Part shown: positions 23,979-33,100 of the stretch, piece by piece | How positions within the stretch are numbered: the stretch's first letter is position 1 | Layout of the letters: every line of letters begins with the position of its first letter | Assembly: GCA_002315375.1 (NCBI GenBank) | Contig: DCHR01000008.1 | Span: forward strand, 41,026-105,025 | Source of the DNA: Treponema sp. UBA1747 | Lineage (GTDB): Bacteria; Spirochaetota; Spirochaetia; Treponematales; Treponemataceae | Reading direction: 5' to 3' | DNA: 64,000 nt | Program-made: the position numbers and the translations under genes | Notes under the pieces: generated by a model | Database searches by the model: none | Told to the model about the DNA's origin: nothing | Seen by the model: only the letters and a program-made list of their open reading frames with translations

Positions 23979-26531
23979 TTATTTTCCTTTAAGTACAAAA
24001 GAATTATTTGTTAATGGAATATCCAGTTTGTATTCTCCCCAGTCTGTTCCATAAACCTTGAACCTGGCTGTGGCTTCCAGCTGTTTGCCTGCTGCAAAGT
24101 CTGACTTTCCCTGAGTCTGCAGGAAATCAAAAACATTGAATTCCGGAATTTCACTGACATACTCAAACTTGTTTTCATTGTTTACATACCAGCTTGAATC
24201 ATGGAAACCAACATAGAATTTTCCGGGAGCATAGTCCGGAGTAATTTTCTGGCCTGCTACATAAATCACAGGCTGTTCTTCAAAAGACAGCTTATTGTTT
24301 ACAACCTTTACCTTCAAAGGTCCGTTTTCCAGAGAGAATTTACCAAGGCCGGAAGAAGCCTTAACTGAAAGTGTATTTGTAGAAGAATGTTCGCTCCACC
24401 AGTCTCCGTTCAGGTATTTCACATAAACTGAATAAGTTTTTCCGGTTTCTGTGTAAGGGAAAGCCCATTCCCCCGAATCGTCTGCAACTTTTACGCCATC
24501 AACAAAAATCTGACGAACCTGAGCACCGCCAGTATTTGTTTTATTATTGTAATAAGTTGGAGGATTCAGAATCTTGATTTTAAATCCTTCATAAGAAGGA
24601 TCCTTTACTTCAACAATAAAAAGATCTGTAATGTCTTCCAGTTTTTCCCATCGGGCATAAAGCTTTTCCAGGTAACAGAGCTTTTCAAAATCATTTCCAT
24701 CCAGGGTTTTTGTCCATCCGCGGAAAACATAACCTTCTTTTACAGGAGTTGCTGGACATAATTTTTCTATATCCATTGGACTTCCAGGATACGGAACGAT
24801 TAAAGCAGAAGTATCACCGTCAATATTTCCGCCGTTCAAATCGAATGTAATCTCAGTAAGATTATGGTCTCCAAGATTAAGTCTGAACTGGTATCTGGTG
24901 TAATCATAAAGGCTTGGTTCATGAGTCAGGTAATAACCGCCAGGATGCCATCCGCCATCCCACCAGCCTAAGCAGGAATTAAATGAATTCAGATTAGGAC
25001 TCCAAAGCGAACCTTCAACCATCGACTTCCAGTTAAGGAAACGCTGGCTGCCTTTTTCCAAAGTCCATTCCGAATCTTCTGCTGAAACTTCCAGGAGAAG
25101 CTCTCTGAACCGGGCTCTGTATTCAGGAACCTGAAGCAGCTTATCCATAAGAGGCCGGTTTGCTCCCCGTCCCCATTCAAGAGGATTCTGTTCTATTCCT
25201 TCCGGAGTACCCTTTTTTTTATCTCCAGCAATCGAAGCACCAAGCGTATTGTCATAATCAAATGGAATCAGATAAACCTTTCTTCCATTGCCTGGTGTAT
25301 CGGTAAAATACAGGTAGTAATTGTTTGCGTTTCCCCAGTAGTCATCATCCATTCCTACCAGAATATTAACTGCGTAGGTTTTCAGGAAGAAATCTACATC
25401 CATCCATTTTTCATAGAACCCTTTAATTGCCTCTATGGCTTCGGTGTCATTTATATTTGAAACTTTTGGAAGGGCATTCAGTTCTGTTATAAAAGTACGG
25501 AATTCTGCACTTGCAGCCACAAGATTTCCTTTATCTGCTTTCAGATCATAAGTCGGAGCATCCCAGACATAAGATACAGGATCATCATTTTCATCAAATT
25601 CAGTAATACGGATATTTTCTACGCCATATTTTACATTAGGATTTGAAAGGTCTCCCCCTGCACATTTCCAGAGACTTCCCTTGCTGTTTTTCCATGCATT
25701 GCTTTCTTTATTTTCATCTTTATCGCGGGCTTTCAGGCTCTGTTTGTTTACTTCCTCAAACATTTCGTAAACACCGTAATCAACTGTTGTTTCAGAACCA
25801 TCTTCTTCAATAAACTTGATTATAACTTTTGTATGACTGGCTCTTGGTGCTGTCCAGATTCCATAGCGATGGAACAGATCGTAACAGAAAATTTCTCTGG
25901 TAGCAGAACCATCCATTCTTTTCAGGGCAACGCCCTTCATACAATTGGAAAGCTTGCGGTCATCATCTTCCCTTGGTTCAAAATCCACTTTGAAATGAGA
26001 CTGACGGTAATCATTGTCTGAACAGCTGGCAGCATAAAAATAATAATCCTTGCTCCAGTCGTCGTTCATTTTATGATTTCCACTCTGGTCATTTGGATAA
26101 TCTTTTCCCTGAGGTCTGAAGCGGCTTGTATTTCCGCGGAGCCTTAATCCAACCTCATTCAAAGACCAGACCATACCATCTTTTTCGTAAGTATAATTTG
26201 CAGCAAGAACGAGATTTTCATTCTTATAAAAATAATCGAAATTTCTCAGAAGCTGATTCCATTCCAGACGGTCAATGGTAATTGTTGTCTTACCCAAAGA
26301 TTCAGTACTGAAAATAAAATCCAGACTTTCTGAACGGCTTTCAGATACTGTTGGATTTACATCTTCGCTTGTATCTGAGCTCCCCTTCTCTCCGTCCGGA
26401 GTATTCAAAACACTGTGATGCGGATAGGAAACTGAATTCCCGCCTCCATTCTGTTTTACAAAAAAATCACATCCTGTAAGTACAAATACAGAAATAAACA
26501 ATCCGGCCAAAAAACCTTTTTTAATGCTCAT
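23979..26531 (-). CDS. CotH kinase-like lipoprotein with an InlB B-repeat
   Basis: This 850-residue protein has a lipoprotein signal (LAGLFISVFVLTGC, Cys21). Residues about 75-490 form a CotH-like region: TTITIDRLEWNQLLRNFDYF, GLRLRGNTSRFRPQG, SHFKVDFE, DYGVYEMFEEVNKQSL and the conserved FDYDNTLG motif. CotH proteins are atypical protein kinases that phosphorylate surface proteins. A short Listeria-Bacteroides (InlB B) repeat follows (about 575-640: ITFDLNGGNIDG, YVFRGWTKTLDGN, LYARWE), then beta-rich domains of unknown type. It is surface-anchored and possibly modifies or binds other surface proteins. The ATG has a GCGAGG site, and a promoter lies at 26554-26581. Confidence 0.85.
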   Translation of the reverse strand: MSIKKGFLAGLFISVFVLTGCDFFVKQNGGGNSVSYPHHSVLNTPDGEKGSSDTSEDVNPTVSESRSESLDFIFSTESLGKTTITIDRLEWNQLLRNFDYFYKNENLVLAANYTYEKDGMVWSLNEVGLRLRGNTSRFRPQGKDYPNDQSGNHKMNDDWSKDYYFYAASCSDNDYRQSHFKVDFEPREDDDRKLSNCMKGVALKRMDGSATREIFCYDLFHRYGIWTAPRASHTKVIIKFIEEDGSETTVDYGVYEMFEEVNKQSLKARDKDENKESNAWKNSKGSLWKCAGGDLSNPNVKYGVENIRITEFDENDDPVSYVWDAPTYDLKADKGNLVAASAEFRTFITELNALPKVSNINDTEAIEAIKGFYEKWMDVDFFLKTYAVNILVGMDDDYWGNANNYYLYFTDTPGNGRKVYLIPFDYDNTLGASIAGDKKKGTPEGIEQNPLEWGRGANRPLMDKLLQVPEYRARFRELLLEVSAEDSEWTLEKGSQRFLNWKSMVEGSLWSPNLNSFNSCLGWWDGGWHPGGYYLTHEPSLYDYTRYQFRLNLGDHNLTEITFDLNGGNIDGDTSALIVPYPGSPMDIEKLCPATPVKEGYVFRGWTKTLDGNDFEKLCYLEKLYARWEKLEDITDLFIVEVKDPSYEGFKIKILNPPTYYNNKTNTGGAQVRQIFVDGVKVADDSGEWAFPYTETGKTYSVYVKYLNGDWWSEHSSTNTLSVKASSGLGKFSLENGPLKVKVVNNKLSFEEQPVIYVAGQKITPDYAPGKFYVGFHDSSWYVNNENKFEYVSEIPEFNVFDFLQTQGKSDFAAGKQLEATARFKVYGTDWGEYKLDIPLTNNSFVLKGK

Positions 26532-26553
26532 AAAAACCTCGCAATAAGTTTAT

Positions 26554-26581
26554 ATTTTACACTACAAATGGGAAATCACAA
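26554..26581 (-). promoter_or_regulatory. Promoter of the CotH lipoprotein gene
   Basis: On the minus strand TTGTGA (26576-26581) and TAAAAT (26554-26559) are 16 bp apart and lie 22 bp before the ATG, which has a ribosome-binding site. Confidence 0.6.
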
Positions 26582-26671
26582 AATAGGAGAAAAAAGTGAA
26601 AGTCAGGGGCTTTAAAGTGGAGAAAATAACAATTTTTTATTAAAATTAATGACAAGATTTAAAATTTCCGT

Positions 26672-26683
26672 CAAAATACAAGC
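26672..26683 (+). promoter_or_regulatory. Candidate leaderless promoter before the 87-residue ORF
   Basis: CAAAAT (26672-26677) lies exactly 6 nt before the ATG at 26684, after the run TTTCCGT. No ribosome-binding site is present. Confidence 0.4.
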
Positions 26684-26947
26684 ATGATTACTTTTGACCA
26701 GTTCCTGACACGAATGCCGGACCCTTCAGAATATCCAAATTTTCTTTGGAATGGTCCTTTCATCTCAAATCAGACAATTGCGGAAATTGACGTTGCAAAT
26801 GAAATAGTGTTCTTTCAGGATGGAACACCTATTACTTTCAGTGCAATGGAGCAGAACTGTATGGCAATACACGTTCTGCCCCGTAATGTGATGGGCGAGT
26901 TTATTGGCAACCGTATTCAGCGTAATAAGAATCAATCCGGCTCTTGA
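26684..26947 (+). CDS. Small hypothetical protein, overlapping the end of pyrE
   Basis: This 87-residue frame lies mostly outside other genes; its last 47 bp overlap the 3' end of the convergent pyrE. Its composition is protein-like (MITFDQFLTRMPDPSEYPNF, WNGPFISNQTIAEID), with balanced hydrophobic and polar residues and no membrane segment. No family is recognised. There is no ribosome-binding site, but CAAAAT ends 6 nt before the ATG, the same layout as several confident genes in this window. It may be real; the C-terminal tail within pyrE is the weakest part. Confidence 0.5.
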   Translation: MITFDQFLTRMPDPSEYPNFLWNGPFISNQTIAEIDVANEIVFFQDGTPITFSAMEQNCMAIHVLPRNVMGEFIGNRIQRNKNQSGS

Positions 26948-27572
26948 TTTCCGGTGTGATTACTTTCTTGTCGCCGTTATCGTAAAGAGCTTCAACAACA
27001 TCTTTCATAGAAACGATTGCACAGGTTTTAAAGCCGTACTTTTCTGAAATCATTTCCAGTGCAGATTTATTTGTATCAAGTCCCTTTTCCATTCTGTTCA
27101 GGCTTACAATTTCACCAACAATAGTTACTTTTCCCTGTGATGTTACGATTGGATAAGTTTCATCAATTGATTTTCCCGAAGTTGTAACGTCTTCAATAAT
27201 TACAACACGGTCTCCGTCTTTGATTTTGCTTCCAAGAAGGATACCTGCATCGCCGTGGTCTTTGGCTTCCTTGCGGTTTGAACAGTAACGGATTTCTTTG
27301 CCATAAAGTTCTGAATAAGCCATGGCTGTACAAACTGCCAGTGGAATTCCTTTGTAAGCTGGTCCAAAAAGCACGTCAAAATCATCACCGAAGTTTTCGT
27401 GAATTGACTGTGCATAGAATCTTCCCAGTCTGATAAGCTGGCTTCCTGTTACGTAAGCACCGGCATTCATAAAGAAAGGAGACTTACGTCCACTTTTCAA
27501 GGTAAAATCGCCAAATTTAAGAACCTGGCTTTCAAGCATAAAATTGATAAAATCTATTTTGTATTGATCCAT
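26901..27572 (-). CDS. pyrE: Orotate phosphoribosyltransferase
   Basis: PyrE joins orotate to PRPP to make OMP in pyrimidine synthesis. The 223-residue protein has the PyrE N-terminus LKFGDFTLKSGRKSPFFMNAG, GPAYKGIPLAVCTAMA, the flexible-loop region YCSNRKEAKDHGDAGILLG and the PRPP-binding motif VVIIEDVTTSGKS. No other pyrimidine gene is nearby. It starts 21 bp after the stop of the DUF4015 gene and could be co-transcribed with it or use a local promoter. No strong ribosome-binding site is visible. Confidence 0.95.
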   Translation of the reverse strand: MDQYKIDFINFMLESQVLKFGDFTLKSGRKSPFFMNAGAYVTGSQLIRLGRFYAQSIHENFGDDFDVLFGPAYKGIPLAVCTAMAYSELYGKEIRYCSNRKEAKDHGDAGILLGSKIKDGDRVVIIEDVTTSGKSIDETYPIVTSQGKVTIVGEIVSLNRMEKGLDTNKSALEMISEKYGFKTCAIVSMKDVVEALYDNGDKKVITPEIKSRIDSYYAEYGCQ

Positions 27573-27593
27573 AATAGTTAAATATTACTCTCT

Positions 27594-29930
27594 TTAGTTA
27601 TTATAGTCGAGAGAAAATTTAGGAAGCGTCAGGAACGGCGTATAAACTATATCAAGTTCATTGTTTTCATTCTGATATAAAACGCTGTCCAGAACAGAAA
27701 TTCCGGAATCAATATACAAAGGTTTTTTGGTTTCACCCAGTGCAGGCTTTCTGTATTCACTGCCTGCTTCAGGTGCTGTTCCTGTAAACGGAGTATCCCG
27801 GTCAATGTCAGGAAGAAGTCTTGAATAATCGCCGGAATTGTTCCAGTACATATAACCGTGGTCTACAGAATCACGGACACCAAAAATCTGTTTCTGAATA
27901 TAGTCTGCATCATAATACAAACGGTCATAGCTTACATTCAGGTAGAAAGCCTGAACCCACGGACGGATAATGGCACGGTTGCGGCAGATAACAGTATTAC
28001 GGAAGGTTCCATAATAATAGATGCGGTAAGTACGGTCTGCAGCCGGAGCATAATTCAGGAATGTCTGTTCAAAGTGACTCGGATAGAACATTGGTCCGAT
28101 TACATCAACATATTCGCAGAGAGTTTCGGCATCCTGTCCCGTGCGGGTTCCTGAACGGTACCAGCCGTTGGCTCCATAAATATCAATTCCAATCGGAGCG
28201 TTAATGTTTTCGCGGGCATAAGAAAGGAAAGAAATCAAGGCCGACTCCTTGTCCATTCCTTTATCCTGCCAGCGGTACTGGGCATTTCTAAGGTTGTAGC
28301 CGTCTGTCGGGAAACGGATATAGTCAAACTGAATTTCATCAAATCCTCTTGAAATCAGTTCATTTGCAATCTGAACGTTATATTCCCAGACTTCCTGACA
28401 GTATTCATCAACCCAGTTTTCATCATAATAAACCGGAGTTTTCTTGATTACTGTTCCATTTTCATCTTTTTCTTCGTCGTAATCTTTTATTCCAACCCAG
28501 GGTCTGTTGTTTACTCTGTCCCAGACCGCATATTTTCCGCCGCCGAAAGAAGCCAGATTTTTGTCCTTGAAAACAACAATGCGGGCAATCAGGTAAATAT
28601 CATCCTTTTTGAAATCTTCCACAAAATCATCAAGTTTCATGGCATACATGGAAGTTTTTGCCTTTTTCAGAACACTGGCATCTTTGGAATCGTAACGGAG
28701 AAGTCCATAGTCATCCTTCATATCAATAACCATACTGTTCAGCTTGTTATCGGTAAGGATTTTTTTAATTGCGGCACGGCCTTCAGGAGTACGGCACTTG
28801 TAGGCTGATGCATAAATGGATTTTTTTCCGTCTGCAATTTCTGCATAAGGAGAGTTTACCGTTCCGGGATACAAAAGCCATAATTCATTCAAAGTAAGAG
28901 GAATTCTGAAGCCGCTTCTTGATGACGGAATATAGGCAGTATTAACCATTCCCTGAACAGCACTGAAAGCTTTATGCCACTGGGAAATTGCACTTGGAAT
29001 TCCCGGTGAATCCAGGGAATGAACATCAACTGAACCAAAACCTTCTACAGTTGTGAACATAAGAACATTTCCAACCATAGAAAGTCCGTCTATTACATTC
29101 AGCACTTCTTTATCTTTATAAATCAGCTCTGCCTTCTTTTCTTCCCAGTTGAACCGGTAAATGCGTGGAAGATAAGTCTGGGAAACATAGATTTCAGATG
29201 TTACCTGACCTTCTATTCCCGATTTATTCACAACCAGAATGTCCGAGATTTCATCTACAGTTGTAAGTGACGGCATGCACTCAAAGCCTTCATCTACATC
29301 ATTCCAGTTAATTTTTGCATCATCAGGGAAACAATAAGAAAAGCCCAGAAGCGGATGACTCATGAATACTACAGATTTATTATCAATTGTTGCCACTGCA
29401 ACAGCCTTGATTCCCGGAGTAATCATGCTCATTGAGCCCAGAGCCTTCCAGCTGCGGCCTGCATCCCGGGAAAAATAAACCTGTTTTTTTGTTGCGACGA
29501 CTATTTCATTCTGATTAAGAGGATTTACAGCAAAATCTTCCAAAGTATTGATCTGCTGTTCTGTCCAGGTTTTTGTTCCGTCATACTTTTTTACTGTAAG
29601 GAAAGGAAGTCCTTCATTTCGCTCTTCGAATTTCTTCAAATCTGCAGAATAAATAATTCCTTTGGCAGTGCGGAGGAACCAGCCTTCATCCTGAGAACCC
29701 CTCTTTTCCACATGGATAATCTGGTCAACACGGCCTTCTGTCCAGAGAGGAATGGCGTTATTCGAGTTTGTAACCCGAAATAAACCTTTGTCCGAACCTA
29801 CCAGAAGGTGGGATGTTTCCTTTTCGGCAGATGCCGTCACTTCAGGAAGCTCATAGAGAGGTTTGATGCTCTGCGCCGCCAGTGGAGCTGTGCCCAGAAC
29901 TAATGCGAGTACGAAAATGAGAATAGTCAT
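27594..29930 (-). CDS. DUF4015 putative glycoside hydrolase with N-terminal propeller-like region
   Basis: From the ATG at 29930 the protein is 778 residues with a signal peptide (MTILIFVLALVLGTAPLAAQ). Residues about 25-350 contain beta-propeller-like repeats (QVYFSRDAGRSWKALGS). Residues about 355-700 match DUF4015, a putative glycoside hydrolase related to TIM-barrel enzymes: VIDMKDDYGLLRYDS, IARIVVFKDKNLA, RGFDEIQFDYIRFPTDG, IGIDIYGANGWY and YVDVIGPMFYPSHF. The Asp/Glu in FDEIQFDYIRFP are likely active-site residues. An in-frame ATG lies at 29936, and a longer frame from 30065 crosses the upstream terminator. I chose 29930 because GATTAT sits exactly 6 nt upstream. Confidence 0.82.
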   Translation of the reverse strand: MTILIFVLALVLGTAPLAAQSIKPLYELPEVTASAEKETSHLLVGSDKGLFRVTNSNNAIPLWTEGRVDQIIHVEKRGSQDEGWFLRTAKGIIYSADLKKFEERNEGLPFLTVKKYDGTKTWTEQQINTLEDFAVNPLNQNEIVVATKKQVYFSRDAGRSWKALGSMSMITPGIKAVAVATIDNKSVVFMSHPLLGFSYCFPDDAKINWNDVDEGFECMPSLTTVDEISDILVVNKSGIEGQVTSEIYVSQTYLPRIYRFNWEEKKAELIYKDKEVLNVIDGLSMVGNVLMFTTVEGFGSVDVHSLDSPGIPSAISQWHKAFSAVQGMVNTAYIPSSRSGFRIPLTLNELWLLYPGTVNSPYAEIADGKKSIYASAYKCRTPEGRAAIKKILTDNKLNSMVIDMKDDYGLLRYDSKDASVLKKAKTSMYAMKLDDFVEDFKKDDIYLIARIVVFKDKNLASFGGGKYAVWDRVNNRPWVGIKDYDEEKDENGTVIKKTPVYYDENWVDEYCQEVWEYNVQIANELISRGFDEIQFDYIRFPTDGYNLRNAQYRWQDKGMDKESALISFLSYARENINAPIGIDIYGANGWYRSGTRTGQDAETLCEYVDVIGPMFYPSHFEQTFLNYAPAADRTYRIYYYGTFRNTVICRNRAIIRPWVQAFYLNVSYDRLYYDADYIQKQIFGVRDSVDHGYMYWNNSGDYSRLLPDIDRDTPFTGTAPEAGSEYRKPALGETKKPLYIDSGISVLDSVLYQNENNELDIVYTPFLTLPKFSLDYNN

Positions 29931-29936
29931 ATTCAT

Positions 29937-29951
29937 ATAATCGGAGGAAAA
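29937..29951 (-). promoter_or_regulatory. Candidate leaderless promoter of the DUF4015 gene
   Basis: On the minus strand TTTTCCTCCGATTAT ends exactly 6 nt before the ATG at 29930. The first 12 bases, TTTTCCTCCGAT, recur in the same place before the gene at 48701. No Shine-Dalgarno sequence is present. Confidence 0.5.
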
Positions 29952-30032
29952 TCTTTTGTGTATTAGATTTATTTTATATAGAAGAAAAGGAAGTAAGGAG
30001 CCCCTGCGGTAGCGGAACGGTGCAGAAGCTAG

Positions 30033-30075
30033 AAAAAAAATCCCCCGGCAAAGTTCGCAGTTCATTGCCGGGGGA
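30033..30075 (-). terminator. Rho-independent terminator of the giant lipoprotein gene
   Basis: An 11-bp stem TCCCCCGGCAA / TTGCCGGGGGA surrounds a 13-nt loop. On the minus strand it is followed by eight T residues. It lies between the giant gene's stop codon and the DUF4015 gene. Confidence 0.93.
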
Positions 30076-30129
30076 AAGGAGTGTTTTTATCAATTATGCG
30101 CTTTTGCGCTTAATTCATGTTTTTTGCGG

Positions 30130-33100
30130 CTATTCCTCGTCACGGAGGAAGTCAAGGGCCAGCATATCAGAGTTATATCCAATAGCGACTTTTGCCGTTC
30201 TCTGAGTTCCATTTTCATAGACACTAGACATTACAGATGTTTTCTGGTCATTTGCTGAATATTTTGCAGGGTCAGTCATTGCATCGAAACATGAATCTGC
30301 TCCGTTCTGAATAACATAGGCAACTTTTGCAGCCTGCTGTGTATTCAGGAATGCTTTATCCAGATAAGAAATAACCGGTTCATACTGATACCAGTTAGCA
30401 TTAGCTGCAACATCATTATTCAGCTGAATATCAGTCCACATACCTACAGAACTTGTTCCATCAACCAGTATGTAAGAAGCAGAATATGTAGATTCGTTCT
30501 TTTCCAGGAAGATGTAGTAAAGTTTTCCGTTTGATACATCCTGAGCTGCTGCATGAATATTTCCATTTACATCAATTTCTGCACTAACATAACGACCAAA
30601 GTCAATGTTTGCATCCGGAGTAATATTCTTTGTCTTTGTCCATTCACTTTCTGTTTTATCAGCAGAAGCTGTACCGGATGTATTGCAGATATTTCCTGAA
30701 ACAGGTGCATAAGAATTTCCGTGAGCTACTTCAAGCCAGCGTTTTGTTTCGTTGTAGTAAATGATTACAGGGCAATGATCTGACGGATCAACCATTACAT
30801 CACTCCATTCACCTGCTTTTTCTTTAAATGAGGTTGGATTTGTCTGCAAAGTATCCCAACCGGCAACGACCGCATTTCCGGTTTTCATATTATCTGATTC
30901 TGCAACACCGGTAGCCGCATAAGCTTTATTTGGAGCTGTATGCATCAATGGAACAATGTCAGATTTTTCGTTATGACTTCCCCAATGCTGCCAGTTGAAG
31001 TTTGCTGCGTGACCATTTTCATCAAATCTATGACCGATTTTATATGATGCATACTTCAGACATTTTGCATAAGAATCGTAGTAACTTACATAAAGGTAAT
31101 CCACACCTTTTACCTTCTGATTACTGTCTGCCGTTGTGTACTGCAGAGATTCTTCAGGATTATACCATCCGGCAATCTTTGGATTCTTAAACTGTTTAAG
31201 AACTTCATCATATCCGCTAGAAGAATCCCGGGCAGCTGCTTTCGATCCACTGGCACCCTGTCTTTCAATAATATAATATTCCTCTTTTTCACCAATATCC
31301 TGACCGAATTTGGCATTATAACTACGATCCCACCAGGCACCTTCTTTGGAAATATACAGACCTGTTCCCCAAACGTTGGCAGAGTCACCTGAAATCCAGC
31401 TGTCCTGAACAACGTAATATGGCATACCTGCAACAATTGTGTAATCAAATTCATCTGCAGGAGTCTGGAATGCGGCTTCCGAACTGTTATACATAACATT
31501 ATCACCATGTCCGCTATATGTTTTTGTACTGACATGTCCATAAACCTTCAGATCATCTGAAGAATATGCGGCGTAATAATGTCCGGTCTGATTTGTAAGT
31601 GTATCAACCTGTGTATTTCCACCCGGCTGTTTGTAAATAGCACCACCACCAAGAGTGTCTGCCACCGGCTCATTTCTTACATGTTTTCCAGTTCCAGAAC
31701 CTGTATCTTTCTGTTGAATCTTTTTAATTGTTCCTCTGTGAGCATTAATACTTCCGTCAAAAGTTGTATTTACATTCCAAACGCTCAGGTATCTGTCGTC
31801 AGTCCAGTAATTTGCACCGGCTTTAAGGTCACCCTTCTTCCAGTTACCTTCTTCAATATTCCATTTAGTGTTCTGGTTTGTGTTGTTCTGTGTTGCAACA
31901 CCATCTACCACCACTTCAAGGAATGCTGAATAATCTGGAGCAGCAACTTCTATTAATCCGTCACGGACTTTTGTAATATTTTCATCTGCAACACTTGATG
32001 CCACAGCACCATTAGTCTTCTTATAATTAACTGTGTATGTTGAAGAAGCAGAGAAGTTCATACCTTCAATCTGGATAGTTGCTCCGGCCTGAACCGGATA
32101 ACGTCCAAGGCGTGAACGTTTAGCACCTGTAATTCCCTTGATATAAGGAACAAAGTCCATAATATAATGAGATGTCTTGTTTGCGCTTAATGTCTGTGTA
32201 TTTGAAGCATCTGATTTATATGGACCTGCTGCTCTTCCGCTTCCTGCATCTGCAGGTGCTTCCGAAGCATCTTCCGCAATTGCATCAACAGTTTTTCCGG
32301 TTGCAATTCCATAAGGAGTCATATCAATCTGGAATCTCCATTCTGCTTCATGACCTTCCTGACTTGGTTTCTTTGTTGTCTTGATTTCAAATCCCTTCCA
32401 GTTTACAGGCCAGTCATCGGCAAATGAAAGTGTTTCTGCTGTTTCAACTGCGTCTTCTCCAACGCCTTCGAAATACTTAATCACGCCTGAAACACGTTTT
32501 GCTGTATACCATACTCCGCTTTCGAACAGAGCAACCTGTCTTGTATCTGTTGCAGGAACTTCTGAGGCTTCTGCATCTGCAGCAACAGGTGTATGAGGAG
32601 TCTTCATATAAAGTTTCTTAAGGCGAGTATTATCTTTTGAAGTACCTTCGATATAAACTTCACCTGAAACTCCAGGCTTATCTGCCGCTGCTGGATTTGC
32701 CTTGAAGTCGATGTGTCCAAGAACAACATCATTTTCATCTGTTGGAACTGAGCAGTCTTCTTTGCTGTTCCAGAAGAACGGATCAATTTCTACAGTTGGT
32801 TTCTGAATATCTGTCTGGTCGATAATCAGGTCATCAATTCTCAGATACATGTAGCTGGAATCAACACCCTGAATTGTATCTGATGTAACATCCCAGAAAG
32901 TCCATGACATGCACTTCTTGTCCGATGCTGATGTACTGTCAGTTCCAAGAACATTCTTTCCGAAGTTGTAGGCGTACATGTTAGAGCCCGGTGCTGTCAG
33001 AGCTGATTTGATGTCACCGGCTTCAAGGAGACTTGCAGGTGAAGGTGATGTCAGATCTGCCTGATCTGCTGCAGTTGATTTTGTACATTTTACATCTGTA

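Noticed and set aside
29931..30065. Longer N-terminus for the DUF4015 protein
   Set aside because: It would put 45 residues in front of a clear signal peptide and reach into the terminator of the giant gene.
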